This document shows positions 36,051 through 44,536 of a stretch of DNA of 64,000 bases, piece by piece. Position 1 is the stretch's first letter. Each line of letters opens with the position of its first letter. The notes beneath the pieces are model-generated. The model ran no database searches. It was not told the DNA's origin and saw only the letters and a program-made list of their open reading frames with translations. A program made the translations under genes and the position numbers. Source of the DNA: Emticicia soli (lineage in GTDB: Bacteria; Bacteroidota; Bacteroidia; Cytophagales; Spirosomataceae); assembly GCF_037860775.1 (NCBI RefSeq), contig NZ_JBBEWC010000012.1, forward strand, positions 155,732 through 219,731, read 5' to 3'.

Positions 36051-36083
36051 TAAAGATATTCCTTGTTTCGTTGCGAAACAAGG
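36051..36083 (-). promoter_or_regulatory. Promoter with operator palindrome for the small HTH operon
   Basis: Read on the minus strand: a -33 TTG (36079-36081), a 20-bp spacer and TATCTTTA (36051-36058). The palindrome CCTTGTTTCG-TTG-CGAAACAAGG (36061-36083) fills the spacer. Confidence 0.65.
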
Positions 36084-36116
36084 GGGTGCTACATTATTTA
36101 TATCAAATAAACTTCT

Positions 36117-36251
36117 TTTGCTATCTCGGCAGAATCTCTTGTATGAGTAAGCCACTGGTAAGCAAGGGCACTCTGCCGCTATGGTAAAACATCTTGTACC
36201 AGAATTCCCTTGCAAGTTTAGACAAGCGCATAGGGGAGATACTGGCAAGAC
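36117..36251. repeat. Diverged full-length copy of the 170-bp palindromic repeat (family T)
   Basis: Carries CTCGGCAGAATCTCTTGTAT at one end, CACTCTGCCGCTATGG in the middle and GGGGAGATACTGGCAAGAC at the other end, in the same order as the units at 63139-64000. It is the main content of the 36021-36352 gap. Confidence 0.75.
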
Positions 36252-36352
36252 ACAAAATCTGCCCTCAGTACCATTAAAATAGTTGATAAAAAAAACTAAA
36301 TCATCATAAAAGAGTTAATATTGCAGTGATTTTTTAAAACATAAAACCTGTA

Positions 36353-36781
36353 ATGACGAGTAGACCTATTTTATTGATAGAAGACGATTTTGATGACAAA
36401 GTTTTTCTGGAGGAAGTTTTCAGTGAGTTAAATGTACAGAATCCTCTGGTTTGGTTTGAAACTTGCAACGAAGCGAAGAAATTCATTTTGACTTCGAATG
36501 AGCAAATGTTTATTATTCTCTGCGATATTAATATGCCGGGTAAAAGCGGAATAGAATTTAAAAGAGAAATAGATGCTAGTATGGAGTTGAGAGAAAAAAG
36601 TATCCCGTTTATTTTTTATACCACAACAGCCAATCAGGACTACGTAAATGAAGCTTATAGAAAGCTAACGGTACAGGGATTTTTTCAGAAAAGCCATGAT
36701 TTTGAAAAAACAAAACAGGATATTAAGTTGATAATGGACTATTGGTCGTCTTGTATTCATCCTAATTCTAAGGCTTTATAA
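36353..36781 (+). CDS. Single-domain response regulator (Rcp1-like)
   Basis: 142 residues: IEDDFDDKVFLEE acidic pocket, phospho-acceptor Asp58 in ILCDINMPGKSG, switch in FIFYTTTA, and the insertion typical of Rcp1-type receivers that pair with PAS/phytochrome-type kinases. The conserved Lys is at GFFQKSHDF. No output domain. A strong terminator follows. Confidence 0.85.
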   Translation: MTSRPILLIEDDFDDKVFLEEVFSELNVQNPLVWFETCNEAKKFILTSNEQMFIILCDINMPGKSGIEFKREIDASMELREKSIPFIFYTTTANQDYVNEAYRKLTVQGFFQKSHDFEKTKQDIKLIMDYWSSCIHPNSKAL

Positions 36782-36802
36782 GTCTGATAAACGTTTTTGT
36801 AG

Positions 36803-36847
36803 TGTGCCACGCCATAATTGCAAGAAATTGGGCGTGGCACATTTGTT
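36803..36847 (+). terminator. Rho-independent terminator
   Basis: GTGCCACGCC pairs with GGCGTGGCAC, followed by a T-rich stretch, 22 bp after the receiver gene. Confidence 0.85.
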
Positions 36848-36878
36848 TTTTGTAGGCATTTCTTAAATAGACCGATTC

Positions 36879-36905
36879 GTAGAGACGCCAGCATGTCGTT
36901 TCTAC
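36879..36905. repeat. Short GTAGAGACG-type inverted repeat
   Basis: GTAGAGACG and CGTTTCTAC inverted around 9 bp; relative of the element at 16709-16826. Confidence 0.5.
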
Positions 36906-36984
36906 CAAAAAAAGGTCCTTCTAATTTATAAGAACGTTTACTCCGTAAAATTCAGATATTAATACAAAAAAATAAGCGTACCAC

Positions 36985-37036
36985 ACTAGCCGTGCGCCCC
37001 GCATATTCTGACGAGTATAAGGGGCGCACGGCTAGC
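36985..37036. repeat. Inverted repeat between convergent genes (CTAGCCGTGCGCCCC stem)
   Basis: 15 of 16 bases pair across a 20-nt loop. Similar ACTAGCCGTGCG sequence occurs at 44395. It may terminate the TolC-like transcript. Confidence 0.7.
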
Positions 37037-37057
37037 GCGCCACGCTGGTGCTGACGC

Positions 37058-38440
37058 TTACTGAGCCAGTTGCCCGGTGGCGTAGTCGATGGCTACTATC
37101 GATTTGGCTACTTTGGTTTGTAGCGATATTTGCTTTTGCAGGGCTTCATACAACTTGTTTTCACGGCTGTTTACCAAAAACAGGCTGCTTTCGCCGTTTC
37201 GGAATTTAATGATTTCGGCTTCATAAAGTCGGCGGTAATTATTTACTGTCTGCTGGTATATCTGTAACTGGCGTTGTAGCTGAACGGCATCGTTGAAATA
37301 CTGGTTTACTTTATTCTGCTGCTCGGTAAAGAGTATGCGGTTCTCCCACGATTGTTGAGATATTTTCAGGTTTGCTTTGCGATACTCGGCACGGGCTTCT
37401 CGCAGAAACAGCGGTATGCCGATTGTGAATCCCCACTTATAGTTGTTCTGAAAAAGATTGGGCTCGGCAAAAAAGGTGTAGTCTTTGTTGAGCATGTTAT
37501 ACTGCACATTAAATGTAGGCAGTAAACTCTGAAACTTAAGTTGTTTTTCGATACCCAGCACATTGCTCTTGATTTGTGCCTGTTGTAGTTTTGGGTGTGT
37601 GGTAACAAAATTCAGGTAGTCGGCCAGCGGCATCAGAGGTCGTTCGATGCGTGTGCTGGCGGGAGCCACAAAGGCCGGAAGCTGATAGGCTTGTTGGTTT
37701 TCCTGCCACAAAAAATTGCCTAGCTCAAAGGTGGCGTTGTTGAGTGCCTGCTGGGCTTCGGTTTGCATAAACTCAAAGCTTTGTAATTGCGCCAGCGTCT
37801 CGACGGTATCAATGGCGGGGCGGTCGCCTAGGGTTACGCCTTGTTTGATAAACTGAAAGCGGTCTTGGTTGGTTTGCAGCAGGCTGTCGGCCAGTTGTTT
37901 CAGAAAAAACGAGTTTTGCCATTCGTAGTAGGCTGCTGTGGCATCGTAAAGTAGCTCGTTTAGCATCAGGCGGCGTTCCTGGTCTGAGTAGTTTACCATT
38001 TCTCGGGCCTGCCTTACTGCGGCACGGCGTTTGTCTATCAGTAAACCTTTTCCAAGAGCGGCTTGTACGCCTACAAAACTGCTTCGGCCTTTCGATAACT
38101 CGGTGGCTGTATAGTAACCCTGGTTGTTTTCGGTGCCTGCTTTAAAATCGAGGCCGTACCAGGTGGGTACTTTCAGTTCTGAGGTGAGGTAGGTATAGTA
38201 GTGCGTACCCGCAAATTGTTTTTCGTTTTTGTTGAAATAAACCGAGGGCTCAAAGGCTCCACGGGCACTTTGCAACTCGGCTCGGGCAATGTCGGCTTGA
38301 ATATAAGCCTGCTGTGCCACCGGGTGGTATTTCCTGACAATGTTCATGAACTCGTCGTAGGTGAGTAGTTCTTTTTCTTGGGCTTGCGCCAAAGGCATGA
38401 AACTCAGGAATAAAAGTAAATAAAACAGTATTTTTTGCAT
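37058..38440 (-). CDS. TolC-like outer-membrane efflux protein
   Basis: 460 residues from ATG 38438-38440, with a signal peptide (MQKILFYLLLFLSFMPLAQAQ). The start 90 bp upstream would remove the signal peptide from the N-terminus and read through repeat R copy 5. Two OEP repeats of alternating coiled helices and beta strands follow (LTYDEFMNIVRKYHPVAQQA; PTFNVQYNMLNKDYTFF; FRNGESSLFLVNSRENKLYE). It forms the outer-membrane duct of the exporter whose adaptor and ABC genes lie upstream on the same strand. Confidence 0.88.
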   Translation of the reverse strand: MQKILFYLLLFLSFMPLAQAQEKELLTYDEFMNIVRKYHPVAQQAYIQADIARAELQSARGAFEPSVYFNKNEKQFAGTHYYTYLTSELKVPTWYGLDFKAGTENNQGYYTATELSKGRSSFVGVQAALGKGLLIDKRRAAVRQAREMVNYSDQERRLMLNELLYDATAAYYEWQNSFFLKQLADSLLQTNQDRFQFIKQGVTLGDRPAIDTVETLAQLQSFEFMQTEAQQALNNATFELGNFLWQENQQAYQLPAFVAPASTRIERPLMPLADYLNFVTTHPKLQQAQIKSNVLGIEKQLKFQSLLPTFNVQYNMLNKDYTFFAEPNLFQNNYKWGFTIGIPLFLREARAEYRKANLKISQQSWENRILFTEQQNKVNQYFNDAVQLQRQLQIYQQTVNNYRRLYEAEIIKFRNGESSLFLVNSRENKLYEALQKQISLQTKVAKSIVAIDYATGQLAQ

Positions 38441-38463
38441 GACTCTTGTTTGAGTTGATTTAT

Positions 38464-38575
38464 GTCTGAACTTTGATTTACCTGATTTGATGATTATACT
38501 GATTAAAATATTAAAATCATGATGATTCAATAATTCATAAAAATCAGTTTAATCAGTTAAATCAAAGTTCAGACA
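38464..38575. repeat. Inverted repeat family R, copy 5, inside the exporter operon
   Basis: GTCTGAACTTTGATTTACCT pairs with AGTTAAATCAAAGTTCAGAC. Lies in the tolC-like/hlyD-like spacer. Confidence 0.9.
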
Positions 38576-38582
38576 ATATTTC

Positions 38583-39932
38583 CTATTTCTTGGCTGATTT
38601 TTCTTCGGCGGCTGTTTGGTAATACTCAGGCGGGAAGCCGTTGATATTACGCCAGATTTCGTAGCCTAGTGGCACATCTCGCAGCAATATAAAGGTATCG
38701 GTGGCTGTACCAAGGCGTAGGGCGTCGGGCCAGGGGCGCTCGGTTGGGTCGGGTTTTACCAGTACCCTGAAATTGCCCGTTGCCTGGTCAACGTTGTTAG
38801 AAATAGCCGTGATTACCCCTCTGAAAGTACCGTACGACTGGTTTGGCCAGCCGCTGAAAACTATCACCGGAAATCCATCAAAAATCACATTCACTTTTCT
38901 GCCCGGTTGTAGCAGGGTAATATCAAGCGGTTTTACAAATATTTCTATGGCCTTTACTGCGTGGTCGGGTACAATCTGTGCTAGTTCTTCGCCTTCTTTC
39001 ACAATTTCGCCTATACCTGCCTTGTTGGCTCTTGTAACCTGCCCGCTTTGTGGAGCTATTACATAATACAATTCGTTACGCAATACATAGCTATTGTATT
39101 GGTTTTGTAGCTTGGCAATATCGGCCTCGCCAGAGGCAATCTGTGATAGCGACTGATAACGCTCGCCACGGGTTTTTGATATTTTCTCGATGTATTCCTG
39201 ATTAACGCCATTCAGTTCAAGCGAAAGATTGATTAAATCTTGTTTGGAGTTCATGAATTTTATTTCGCTTCCGGTGCGCTTGGCAAGGGCATTCTGAAAA
39301 GCCTGATTGCGCTGCTCGTATTGCGTAAGCGATACCAAGCCTTGCTCGTAGAGTTGTTTCTGGCGTTTTAGCTGCTCGTTGGCAATGGCAAATTCGTTGC
39401 GAGCGGCGAGCATATCCATGCTATCGGCTTGTATTTTGGCTCTTGTCTGAGCCATTTTGTTGTTAATCTGGGCTACTTTCAGGCGTTGGGCTTCTTCCAT
39501 TGCCGTGGTTTGCACGTTGGCAGTATTGGCTTTGCCGAGGTAGTTATCGTTGGCTAATTCTTTGGCTACAATCTGCTCGCGGGTGCGCTCTATGAGGTTG
39601 GGGTCGAGGTACTCAACTTTTACCTCTTGCAGGCGGGCAATGGTATCGCCCTTTTTTATCATGTCGCCTTCTTTTATGTACCATTGTACTACCTTGCCCG
39701 ATATTGCGCTGTAAATTCCCTGCTGGCGTTCTTCTTGCCGTAGGGTGGTTACTTTACCTCTACTTTTGATATTCTGTGTCCAGGGCAGAAAGGCCGCCAG
39801 CACAAACGAACCAAGTAATGCATAAACCCAGTATTTAACTTTGCTTTCCCGGTTGATAAAGTAAATATCACGGAAAGACTTAGGTTTTTTTGCTAAATCT
39901 TCTTGTTCGAAAATTGTATCTATGTATTTCAT
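38583..39932 (-). CDS. HlyD-family membrane fusion (adaptor) protein
   Basis: 449 residues. Cytoplasmic N-terminus (1-33), one membrane span (about 35-53), a lipoyl half (GIYSAISGKVVQWYIKEGDM), a long coiled coil (about 110-290), the second lipoyl half (YYVIAPQSGQVTRANKAGIG) and a beta-barrel domain (KPLDITLLQPGRKVNVIFDGF). It links the inner-membrane ABC subunit to the TolC-like duct. Family R repeats stand on both sides of the gene. Confidence 0.9.
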   Translation of the reverse strand: MKYIDTIFEQEDLAKKPKSFRDIYFINRESKVKYWVYALLGSFVLAAFLPWTQNIKSRGKVTTLRQEERQQGIYSAISGKVVQWYIKEGDMIKKGDTIARLQEVKVEYLDPNLIERTREQIVAKELANDNYLGKANTANVQTTAMEEAQRLKVAQINNKMAQTRAKIQADSMDMLAARNEFAIANEQLKRQKQLYEQGLVSLTQYEQRNQAFQNALAKRTGSEIKFMNSKQDLINLSLELNGVNQEYIEKISKTRGERYQSLSQIASGEADIAKLQNQYNSYVLRNELYYVIAPQSGQVTRANKAGIGEIVKEGEELAQIVPDHAVKAIEIFVKPLDITLLQPGRKVNVIFDGFPVIVFSGWPNQSYGTFRGVITAISNNVDQATGNFRVLVKPDPTERPWPDALRLGTATDTFILLRDVPLGYEIWRNINGFPPEYYQTAAEEKSAKK

Positions 39933-39950
39933 AATTTACCGAATGTGTGC

Positions 39951-40108
39951 TGTCTGAACTATGATTAAACTGATTTTTCTGATTTTATGATTGATAAACA
40001 TTGATTCACTTGCATTTATAAAACAAATTGAATAATTAACATTTGTTATGACTCTTTGTTTTTATAATCAATTAAATCAGTTTAATCAGCTAAATCATAG
40101 TTCAGACA
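39951..40108. repeat. Inverted repeat family R, copy 6, inside the exporter operon
   Basis: TGTCTGAACTATGATTAAAC pairs with TAAATCATAGTTCAGACA; the A replacing T in the left arm is matched by a compensating change in the right arm. Confidence 0.9.
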
Positions 40109-40124
40109 AAAATCACTAAATTCT

Positions 40125-41762
40125 TTATTTTAGTTCAATAATTTTTTCGAAATGTACATGAACCCCCTCCTGGTCGGTAGCTATTATTACCGTCATGGGT
40201 AGTTTGTTTATGTACTCGGCTACTTTGTCGCACTTGGTTTTGTTGAGGTTCTTGAAAGGTTCGTCAAGAATCAACAACTGTGAGTTTTGAACAAAAGTAC
40301 GAAGCAGCAGAATCTCCTGAATGAGATGCGAGGCCAGTTTGGCTCCTTTGGTGAGCAGCACGGTGGCATACCCATGCTCAAACTCTTCGATGAAGCCATC
40401 AAAGCCTAGCTCTTTTATCAGATAATTAATGGTTTCGGGCTTTACGTTAGGGTTTGCAATTGTAATGTTTTCCCAGAGCGTACCGTTGAAAACCTCGTTT
40501 TGTCCGCTCAGGTAGTTTACAGTTTTACGATAACTGAGCATTTCATAATTATCTTTCGGAATATCGTTAACCAATATACTACCGGTGTGTTTTGTGAGGT
40601 TGTTGCTGATGAGCTTCATGATAGTGCTCGTGCCAACACCTGAGGCAGTTTTGTGGAGCATGGCTTTATCGCCGGGGTCAAGCACAAACGAAATGTTTTT
40701 GAGCAGGTTACTCTTATCTGAATACGAAAAACCTACGTTTTTAAATTCAACTTTCAGCGGCTTCGAGTCGTCTAGTTTCAGCTCGCCGTTGGCTTCGGTT
40801 GGGGTTTGCAATACTTTGTTGAGCTTCTCAACTGCCGTAAGGGTATCATATACAATATCAATACTCAGAATCAGTTTTTCAACGGCACTGATAATGGCAA
40901 TAATCACGATTTCGGCAGCGATAAACTGACCGATATTGATTAGCTGATTGAGCAAAAGCACACAGCCGATAATAAGCATGGCGGCCGTAAGTATCACCTT
41001 AAATGCCACAAGGCTCCAGTATTGGGTTTCCAGGATACCAAAGTGGCGTGTACGGTTCTGGAGGTATCCTTGTGTGAACTCATCGGTTTTCTGGATATTC
41101 AGTTGGGTGTACTCGTAGTTTTTGAAGGTGTTCTGATTCCGGCTGATTTCTTGCAACCAGGCAGCAACTTTATATTTGTAGTCGCTTTCGTTCATGCTGG
41201 TTTCAAGCCCTTTTTCAGAACTTAGCCTGAAAATAAGGTAGACAATCAGCAACAGCAATGCCCCGAATGCGATAAATATGGTATGGTAGAACGATAAAAG
41301 CAAAATACCAAACAATATCTGGATAATAGCCGTGGGAACATCAAGCAATAGTTTCGATAGCCCTTTTTGCAGGTGGATGGTATCAAAGAAACGATTGGTG
41401 AGCTCGGGCATATAATAGCCTTCGGTGGCTTCGGGGCGAATTTTTGGCAGAATATCAGAGTAGGCAAATGCATAGCGTACAAAGATTTTCTGCTGTATTT
41501 TTTCGGTGAGTTTCATCTGGTTTATCTGCAAAAAACCAGCAATAAAAACACTGATTATTACCAGCCCAATTAATACAACCAGCGATGTTGAGGCGGTGTT
41601 GTACATCACAAAGTTGATGATTGACTGGATACCAAGCGGATTAACTAATAAGATAACACCTGATAAGATTGCATAAAAGTAAAGGGAGGTAATGTCTTTC
41701 TTATCAAGCTTTAAAAGGTTAACGATTCTTATAAAAGGGTGGATGGTGCGATTTTCGGCCAT
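40125..41762 (-). CDS. ABC exporter subunit with degenerate ATPase motifs
   Basis: 545 residues: six membrane segments (about 25-300) then a nucleotide-binding domain. No N-terminal peptidase domain. The ATPase signatures are eroded: Walker A reads ASGVGTST where the Lys of GxGKS/T is Thr; the LSGGQ signature region reads GAKLASHLIQ; the H-loop position after VIIAT is Asp; Walker B LLILDEP is intact. Such a subunit could bind but hardly hydrolyse ATP normally. It is the first gene of the ABC-HlyD-TolC set and divergent from the TetR regulator. Either it has an active partner elsewhere or works atypically. Confidence 0.85.
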   Translation of the reverse strand: MAENRTIHPFIRIVNLLKLDKKDITSLYFYAILSGVILLVNPLGIQSIINFVMYNTASTSLVVLIGLVIISVFIAGFLQINQMKLTEKIQQKIFVRYAFAYSDILPKIRPEATEGYYMPELTNRFFDTIHLQKGLSKLLLDVPTAIIQILFGILLLSFYHTIFIAFGALLLLIVYLIFRLSSEKGLETSMNESDYKYKVAAWLQEISRNQNTFKNYEYTQLNIQKTDEFTQGYLQNRTRHFGILETQYWSLVAFKVILTAAMLIIGCVLLLNQLINIGQFIAAEIVIIAIISAVEKLILSIDIVYDTLTAVEKLNKVLQTPTEANGELKLDDSKPLKVEFKNVGFSYSDKSNLLKNISFVLDPGDKAMLHKTASGVGTSTIMKLISNNLTKHTGSILVNDIPKDNYEMLSYRKTVNYLSGQNEVFNGTLWENITIANPNVKPETINYLIKELGFDGFIEEFEHGYATVLLTKGAKLASHLIQEILLLRTFVQNSQLLILDEPFKNLNKTKCDKVAEYINKLPMTVIIATDQEGVHVHFEKIIELK

Positions 41763-41805
41763 ACGATTTTAATAATTTTTTACAAATATAATAAAAGGAT
41801 TGGTG

Positions 41806-41875
41806 ATAGTGTTACTATTATTAAATAGAGTTTTATTATCATTTATTGTATTGTTACTATTATTATTTACCTTTG
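41806..41875. promoter_or_regulatory. TetR promoter and probable TetR operators
   Basis: For the TetR gene: TTG (41846-41848), 19-bp spacer, TACCTTTG (41868-41875), an exact Bacteroidota promoter. GTTACTATTATTA occurs twice (41811-41823 and 41853-41865), 42 bp apart; the second lies between -33 and -7, and the first overlaps the palindrome ATAGTGTTACTAT (41806-41818) on the ABC side. Confidence 0.6.
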
Positions 41876-41898
41876 TTTAAATTTTTTTAATGTAGCGT

Positions 41899-42573
41899 AT
41901 GGAGTATCAGCTGAATTTCAACGTAAATGACAAAATATATATTCGAGACCCGGAGAGTAGTGAGTTAGGCCGTCAGATTGTCAGCAAAGCCATAGAGTTG
42001 ATTCATGAGATTGGGTACGAGCATTTTACATTTAAAAAACTAGCCCTTGAAATTGGCACCACCGAGGCCAGTATCTACCGGTATTTTAAGAACAAACACC
42101 TGCTACTGATTTATATTCTGAATTGGTATTGGAGTTACCTTGAGTTTCTGGTGATGTTTCAGTTGAAAAACATCGGCGACCCACGCCTTAAAATTAAAAC
42201 CGTGATTCAGTTGCTTACGAGCGAGCTACCGCAAAACTCTGGCAAGATGAAGTATAATGTGCCCTACCTGAACCAAATTGTGATTACCGAGAGCAGTAAG
42301 GTGTATCTGGTAAAAGAGATTAAGGAGATTAATCAGGCTGAGGTTTTTAAGCCCTTTAAGGATTTATGCAATACCATTGCCAATATTATTCTTGAATTAG
42401 ATGCCGCATACCCATACCCGCATTCGTTGAGTAGCACGCTTATTGAGGCTTCGCACAATCAGCAGTTTTTTAGCTCTCATCTCAAGAGGTTGACCGATGT
42501 AAAAACCAACCAGGAAGCATCGGTCTACGTAGCAGCGTATCTGGAAGATTTAGTTTTCAGGGTGCTGCGCTAA
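41899..42573 (+). CDS. TetR/AcrR-family transcriptional regulator
   Basis: 224 residues. The N-terminal HTH (about 27-75) reads IVSKAIELIHEIGYEHFTFK KLALEIGTTEASIYRYFKNK, the standard TetR pattern. The C-terminal ligand domain is unlike any named subfamily I know. Divergent from the exporter operon with shared repeat motifs in the 136-bp spacer, so it probably represses that operon and itself, with a transported compound as inducer (inference). Confidence 0.9.
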   Translation: MEYQLNFNVNDKIYIRDPESSELGRQIVSKAIELIHEIGYEHFTFKKLALEIGTTEASIYRYFKNKHLLLIYILNWYWSYLEFLVMFQLKNIGDPRLKIKTVIQLLTSELPQNSGKMKYNVPYLNQIVITESSKVYLVKEIKEINQAEVFKPFKDLCNTIANIILELDAAYPYPHSLSSTLIEASHNQQFFSSHLKRLTDVKTNQEASVYVAAYLEDLVFRVLR

Positions 42574-42604
42574 ACTCAATTTTATAGCCATTTAGATTCC
42601 ACGT

Positions 42605-42640
42605 GCCACGCTTGTTTAATTATGGGCGTGGCTTTTTTTA
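42605..42640 (+). terminator. Rho-independent terminator of the TetR gene
   Basis: GCCACGC pairs with GCGTGGC, followed by seven T. Confidence 0.85.
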
Positions 42641-42670
42641 TGCTTAATAGCTTAACGGACATAGAGCGGT

Positions 42671-42861
42671 CTGCATGCCACGCCTATACTCGAAAGCGAA
42701 AGGGCGTGGCATGCTTAACATAGCCACAATGTACACGAGTAGCACGGGGACGCCTAGTTAATGTTTCACTATTCTGTAATTATGAGCATGGCCTGCATGT
42801 CACGCCTATACTCGAAAGCGAAAGGGCGTGGCATGCTTAACATAGCCACAATGTACACGAA
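42671..42861. repeat. Two direct copies of a ~69-bp hairpin repeat (period 122 bp)
   Basis: Copies at 42671-42739 and 42793-42861. Each has the hairpin CACGCCTATACTCGAAAGCG / AAAGGGCGTG and then AACATAGCCACAATGTACAC. A third, rearranged copy lies on the other side of the Fic gene. Confidence 0.88.
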
Positions 42862-42876
42862 TGGCACAATGTTGCA

Positions 42877-44214
42877 CTATTTTTTGGTATTGGCTTGTAT
42901 TAAGTTAAAAATGCCTTTGTAGATTTTATTTACTATTTCTTTGGTATTGTCATCTGAAAAAACTTTGTTATAGGAGAATTGAAAGGTAATTTCAGGCTCT
43001 TTGAGTTCTATTATAAATATATCTTGATTAAAATTAACTCTTATTTCTATTATGATATTAGAAATTAATCTATTTAGAGAAGAAACTAGTTCCTTTTTCC
43101 ATAAAATTGAAACTTTCTCTTCAGTTTCAGCAAAATCTTGTACAGCCTCCATGTGTTTAATGCTACTAAACGTAATTCTTCTAACATCTAATGACCTTGA
43201 TTTTAATTCTAAATAATAGCTTTCAGTATTACTTTCAAATAATTCATTAAATATTTGTGTCCTTTCACTTAACTCAATCAAAACATTTCTGACAGTATTA
43301 TAATAAACTTTTGCTATCTTCTCTGGATTATCAGCAGCAATTTGCTTTGCTATACTCAACTGCTCTTTTTTAAACAAAGCCACTTGCTTATCAATATCAT
43401 CCTCTTCTTCAATGCTTGCGCCTTTGGTGGCTTTTATCTTTATCTCTAAAGACCAGATAAGCTGTTGGGCTATGTATTTTACAAAAGCACCAAGATTACC
43501 CGCATCTGCCTGATTCAGTGCATTCAAATAATTTTTCTTATCGGCTGATTTGATGATAACCGGTGGTAAATCGTGTTTCAACAAAACGTAGTTCATCAAT
43601 AGGCGAGATATTCGTCCGTTGCCATCATCAAAAGGATGAATTGATACAAACTTATAATGGAATATAGCCGCCAGTTCAACAGGGCTTAATTCATTCTTCT
43701 CTGTTTCGGCATGAAACCAGTCCATTAAGGCATGCATCTCTATTGGCGTATCTGCGGGCGATGCATAATGAAACATTTCGCCGTTTTGTAGTTGAACCGA
43801 ATTAGGATGCTTTTTGTATTCACCAACCAGAATCTGCCGTCTGGTTGCTTGTCCGTCTGGCGTAAGTGCATCTTTCCAGAATGGGCGCACCAATATTATT
43901 TCATTAAGTTGTTTAATGTCTCTTTCAATCAGCCTGTATGCTTTGTCTTCTGCCAGTTCTTTAATCCACCTATAGGCAACATCATGCGCTTTCATTTCTT
44001 CAAACTCACGCATTTCGTGCGGGCCATCGGTTTTGTCGAAAATCAACAATAGCTTGGTTTCTCCATAAGTAAGCGTATTGCCTTCAATATGATTACTGTT
44101 AAAGTTAAATTCGAGTCTGAATTTATCTTCCAGTTTTCGGGCATTTTCATTACTTATGGCAGGCAATGTGGCTAGTTCTTCTAGCAAAGCATCTATTTTT
44201 TCTTTTTCGCTCAT
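42877..44214 (-). CDS. Fic-family protein (AMPylase-like)
   Basis: 445 residues. The Fic motif HPFDDGNGR (from His193) is complete. A class II inhibitory helix motif SNHIEGN (40-46) lies in the N-terminal region, so the enzyme is predicted to be held inactive in cis. The C-terminal ~200 residues are an uncharacterised, more diverged extension with AT-rich codon use. It transfers AMP or a related group to target hydroxyls in known relatives; the target here is unknown. Single gene flanked by copies of the same hairpin repeat. Confidence 0.88.
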   Translation of the reverse strand: MSEKEKIDALLEELATLPAISNENARKLEDKFRLEFNFNSNHIEGNTLTYGETKLLLIFDKTDGPHEMREFEEMKAHDVAYRWIKELAEDKAYRLIERDIKQLNEIILVRPFWKDALTPDGQATRRQILVGEYKKHPNSVQLQNGEMFHYASPADTPIEMHALMDWFHAETEKNELSPVELAAIFHYKFVSIHPFDDGNGRISRLLMNYVLLKHDLPPVIIKSADKKNYLNALNQADAGNLGAFVKYIAQQLIWSLEIKIKATKGASIEEEDDIDKQVALFKKEQLSIAKQIAADNPEKIAKVYYNTVRNVLIELSERTQIFNELFESNTESYYLELKSRSLDVRRITFSSIKHMEAVQDFAETEEKVSILWKKELVSSLNRLISNIIIEIRVNFNQDIFIIELKEPEITFQFSYNKVFSDDNTKEIVNKIYKGIFNLIQANTKK

Positions 44215-44290
44215 GTTGTTTGGCTATTGTATGGCGCAATGTGTACAAAAATAGTAAGTATAATTGTAGATGCACCAATATAGCAAATCT

Positions 44291-44310
44291 ATTCTGCTAT
44301 TATGCAGAAT
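44291..44310. promoter_or_regulatory. Palindrome ATTCTGC-N6-GCAGAAT upstream of the Fic gene
   Basis: A 7+7 perfect inverted repeat 77 bp before the Fic start codon; candidate operator. Confidence 0.3.
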
Positions 44311-44323
44311 AATAGCTTAGAAA

Positions 44324-44435
44324 ACATAGCCACAATGTACACGAATCCACTATTTATATGTATCGAATTATCCCCTAGCTTAAGCCTGCCACACTAGCCG
44401 TGCGCCGCCCTTTCGCTTCCGAGTATAGGCGTGTC
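44324..44435. repeat. Rearranged copy of the hairpin repeat, right of the Fic gene
   Basis: AACATAGCCACAATGTACAC (44324 on) repeats the left-side sequence in direct orientation, while CGCCCTTTCGCTTCCGAGTA (about 44412) is the inverse of the left-side hairpin. Fills much of 44215-44536. Confidence 0.75.
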
Positions 44436-44536
44436 AGACTAGTGGCAGAGTCGAGAAGTATTTTAATTACCGCCCTGCAAACTAAATCAGACGTATAGTC
44501 GTTGATAGGAAGAACACTAAAAACACATACTGACAC

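Noticed and set aside
36021..36248. 76-residue N-terminal extension of the coiled-coil gene
   Set aside because: It would read through the promoter palindrome and a diverged repeat copy; composition is unlike the downstream protein.
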